Part shown: piece by piece, positions 62,206 to 64,000 of the stretch
How the letters are laid out: each line of letters begins with the position of its first letter
How positions within the stretch are numbered: position 1 is the stretch's first letter
Source of the DNA: Glossina fuscipes
Taxonomy: Eukaryota > Arthropoda > Insecta > Diptera > Glossinidae
DNA length: 64,000 bases
Assembly (NCBI RefSeq): GCF_014805625.2
Contig: NW_023998436.1
Coordinates: 2,072,565 to 2,136,564, forward strand
Reading direction: 5' to 3'
Position numbers and translations under genes: made by a program
Notes under the pieces: model-generated
The model's input: the letters and a program-made list of their open reading frames with translations, nothing else
What the model was told of the DNA's origin: nothing
Databases searched by the model: none

Positions 62206-63135
62206 TACGAAATAAATTTTAAATCACTAAACACTAGAAAGCTACGAATTTTAATCGCATCCATTTCGATTTATCATTTTTGCATTGAGTGTATCACAGC
62301 AATTTGCAAATTGCATTGAGTCTTCAAGTTTCTACGATACGACTGAATATTAATAGTCTGTGATATTTTTCATCAAATTATCTTTTCGCATTGCTAATAG
62401 GAAGTGAATCATATGAAGAGTAAGTAGTAAGTAATGCATTTTAAAATTTCTCATTTCTAACTAAATTTAATTCTACAAATTTTAATTTTCCCCTTTTTAC
62501 TCCAAATGGAAATAGATGTCAAGTAAAGCAGAGCGTGCAAGCATAAAATCTAAAAGACCTAAATATTAACGCAAACAAAAATAAACAAAAAAAAAAAAAA
62601 AAAAGAATGAAAAAAGGAAAAGGAACTCAGCCTTTTCATATGCAAATATGTCTGGAAATGGGGGAGAAAATCATTCATAAAATGATTGTTAAACTGTAGT
62701 ATGAATGCTTTCGATATGCAAATGTACTGCATGCTGGTCATTGTGACTAAAAATTTAAATGGAAATTCACATTGTTCACATTCCCTGTACACATTCATTC
62801 TTCTTCACTTTTTCTCTTATTTCTTTCTTTCTCTTTTCTACCTTGAATGGCCGCAATCTAATGCTATACTATATTGTAAGAGGACAAAAGTAAACACAAA
62901 TGCATAAACAGCTTTTAACATCTAAAAGGACTTTGCGGACTTAAAATAAACAAATATTTGCTAGTGTCAGCGATTGCGACATACAGATATTAGTACATTA
63001 CGGTATCGTACGAATCTAGAATCTTGCTTAAATGCAACAAATCGTTGAAACGTATTAAATGATTCCAGATGATTTTTATCACCCATCGACACTTCGATAC
63101 GTGCATAATGAAAAAAAAATTTCTTCCACAAGTTA

Positions 63136-63153
63136 ATGATGATGATGATGATG
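63136..63153. repeat. (ATG)n microsatellite
   Basis: Six ATG/GAT trinucleotide units, just upstream of the 63.3-kb SINE. Confidence 0.85.
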
Positions 63154-63284
63154 ACATTTGTTATTAGGATAATTTTAGGATTTTTTTGGAAATTAAAAAA
63201 TATCATTATTATATATGTAGTGGGTGTGGACCAGGGGCAAACAACAAATTCCAATTCCAGTTATGAGTGCATGAAAATAGTCGG

Positions 63285-63510
63285 CCAGAGTGACCGAGTC
63301 GATATGAATCGCAATTAACAAATCCGTATCTGCGGGTTCGAATCTCAGGGTAGGTAGGGTTTACTTTGGCTGTAGTGAGTGTTCCTTCGGTAAAGCCATA
63401 ACCCTTACGGAGTGGGCCACACCGACCCAGACCGCCCACGTCCCTGCATCTTTCATTTTCTTTACTTCGTCTTCTTTCTGGCCGTGATTGGTGATATAAA
63501 AAAAAAAAAA
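63285..63510 (+). mobile_element. tRNA-derived SINE
   Basis: Pol III A box-like TGACCGAGTCGA (63291-63302) and B box GGTTCGAATCT (63335-63345) in tRNA spacing, then an unrelated body and an A-rich tail (63498-63510). The body shares CCCTGCATCTTT and the following pyrimidine-rich block with the copy at 60.05 kb. Confidence 0.68.
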
Positions 63511-64000
63511 TCCCAATGATGACGACAGATTTAAGACCGGAAAGGAAGCCTAGGAACCTGGTCTCAGTAAAGAGATATCGAATTAAGAGAGCTGGTCAAA
63601 TCAAGAAAAGCTATCGTTTATGTTTCAATAAATCAGATTAAAATTTGAAAGTAAAGAGGAGAGACGAGGGAATGGTACGACAAACCAAGTTTTTCATGGA
63701 TAACTGTAGTCACCCAAAGTGCTTGCATTGTCTTATCCTAGAAAATTTTCTATAATATTCGCGTATGGACCCTTCACGAAGCATGCAGATGCAATACAGT
63801 AGACTGCCCTATAATACGCGTACGTAAAAGACAGAAAAAATTGCGGCCATGTTCATATAGTACGCTACAAGAGGATTCGTACTACTCGGTAAAAGAATGA
63901 AAAAGTTATTCGGAGTTATTTTATTTCTTTCGTTTTCTATCTTTAAAGAAAAAGCATTTATTAGTTAATGGTACGCAAAAGTTGTTGTCCCGTGTAGTCT

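Noticed and set aside
1..64000. CRISPR array, bacterial operon or phage-like system
   Set aside because: Spliced Orco, poly(A) signals and eukaryotic transposons show this is fly nuclear DNA; the regularly spaced repeats are satellites or interspersed elements.

Overview
The window is non-coding-rich, AT-rich nuclear DNA of a higher (schizophoran) fly. The anchor is a complete gene for the insect odorant co-receptor Orco on the minus strand. It has seven coding exons between 49147 and 40184, GT-AG introns throughout, and a predicted protein of 477 residues close to Drosophila and tephritid/calyptrate Orco. The long repeat-filled introns, the mariner, I-like and SINE relics and the interspersed repeats also fit such a fly. 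I cannot name the species from sequence alone.

Layout. 1-9 kb: no gene; a degenerate pyrimidine-rich tandem array (about 1.2-2.1 kb), microsatellites and two copies of an interspersed repeat (family B). 9-14 kb: a non-LTR retrotransposon scrap, then family A and B copies. 14.65-19.3 kb: a palindrome with arms of about 2.1 and 2.4 kb around a 165-bp centre, with inward-pointing 3' ends of a non-LTR element at its outer edges. 19.0-23.0 kb: non-LTR remnants, including an I-like reverse transcriptase (minus) abutting a gag zinc-knuckle ORF in the opposite orientation. 23.2-25.8 kb: a second, older inverted repeat carrying exon-like coding fragments with splice sites. 26251-26260: an assembly gap. 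27.9-29.0 kb: an intact, intronless 377-codon ORF on the minus strand related to phosphatase-and-actin-regulator (Phactr) proteins, probably a retrogene. 30.4-31.5 kb: another non-LTR 3' end. 32-40 kb: AT-rich DNA and repeat copies. 40.2-49.1 kb: Orco, whose introns 4 and 5 hold mariner, non-LTR and family A remnants. 49.6-64 kb: repeat copies, an endonuclease relic of a non-LTR element and tRNA-derived SINE-like copies.

Only two protein genes are supported: Orco (olfactory co-receptor channel) and the Phactr-like ORF (actin/PP1 regulation, if functional). They are about 11 kb apart on the same strand and nothing suggests they work together. Everything else recognisable is mobile-element debris or interspersed repeat. 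The points most worth following are the Phactr-like retrogene, the two large inverted repeats (possible hairpin-RNA sources or assembly artefacts), and a repeat superfamily that resembles a common Drosophila intron repeat.
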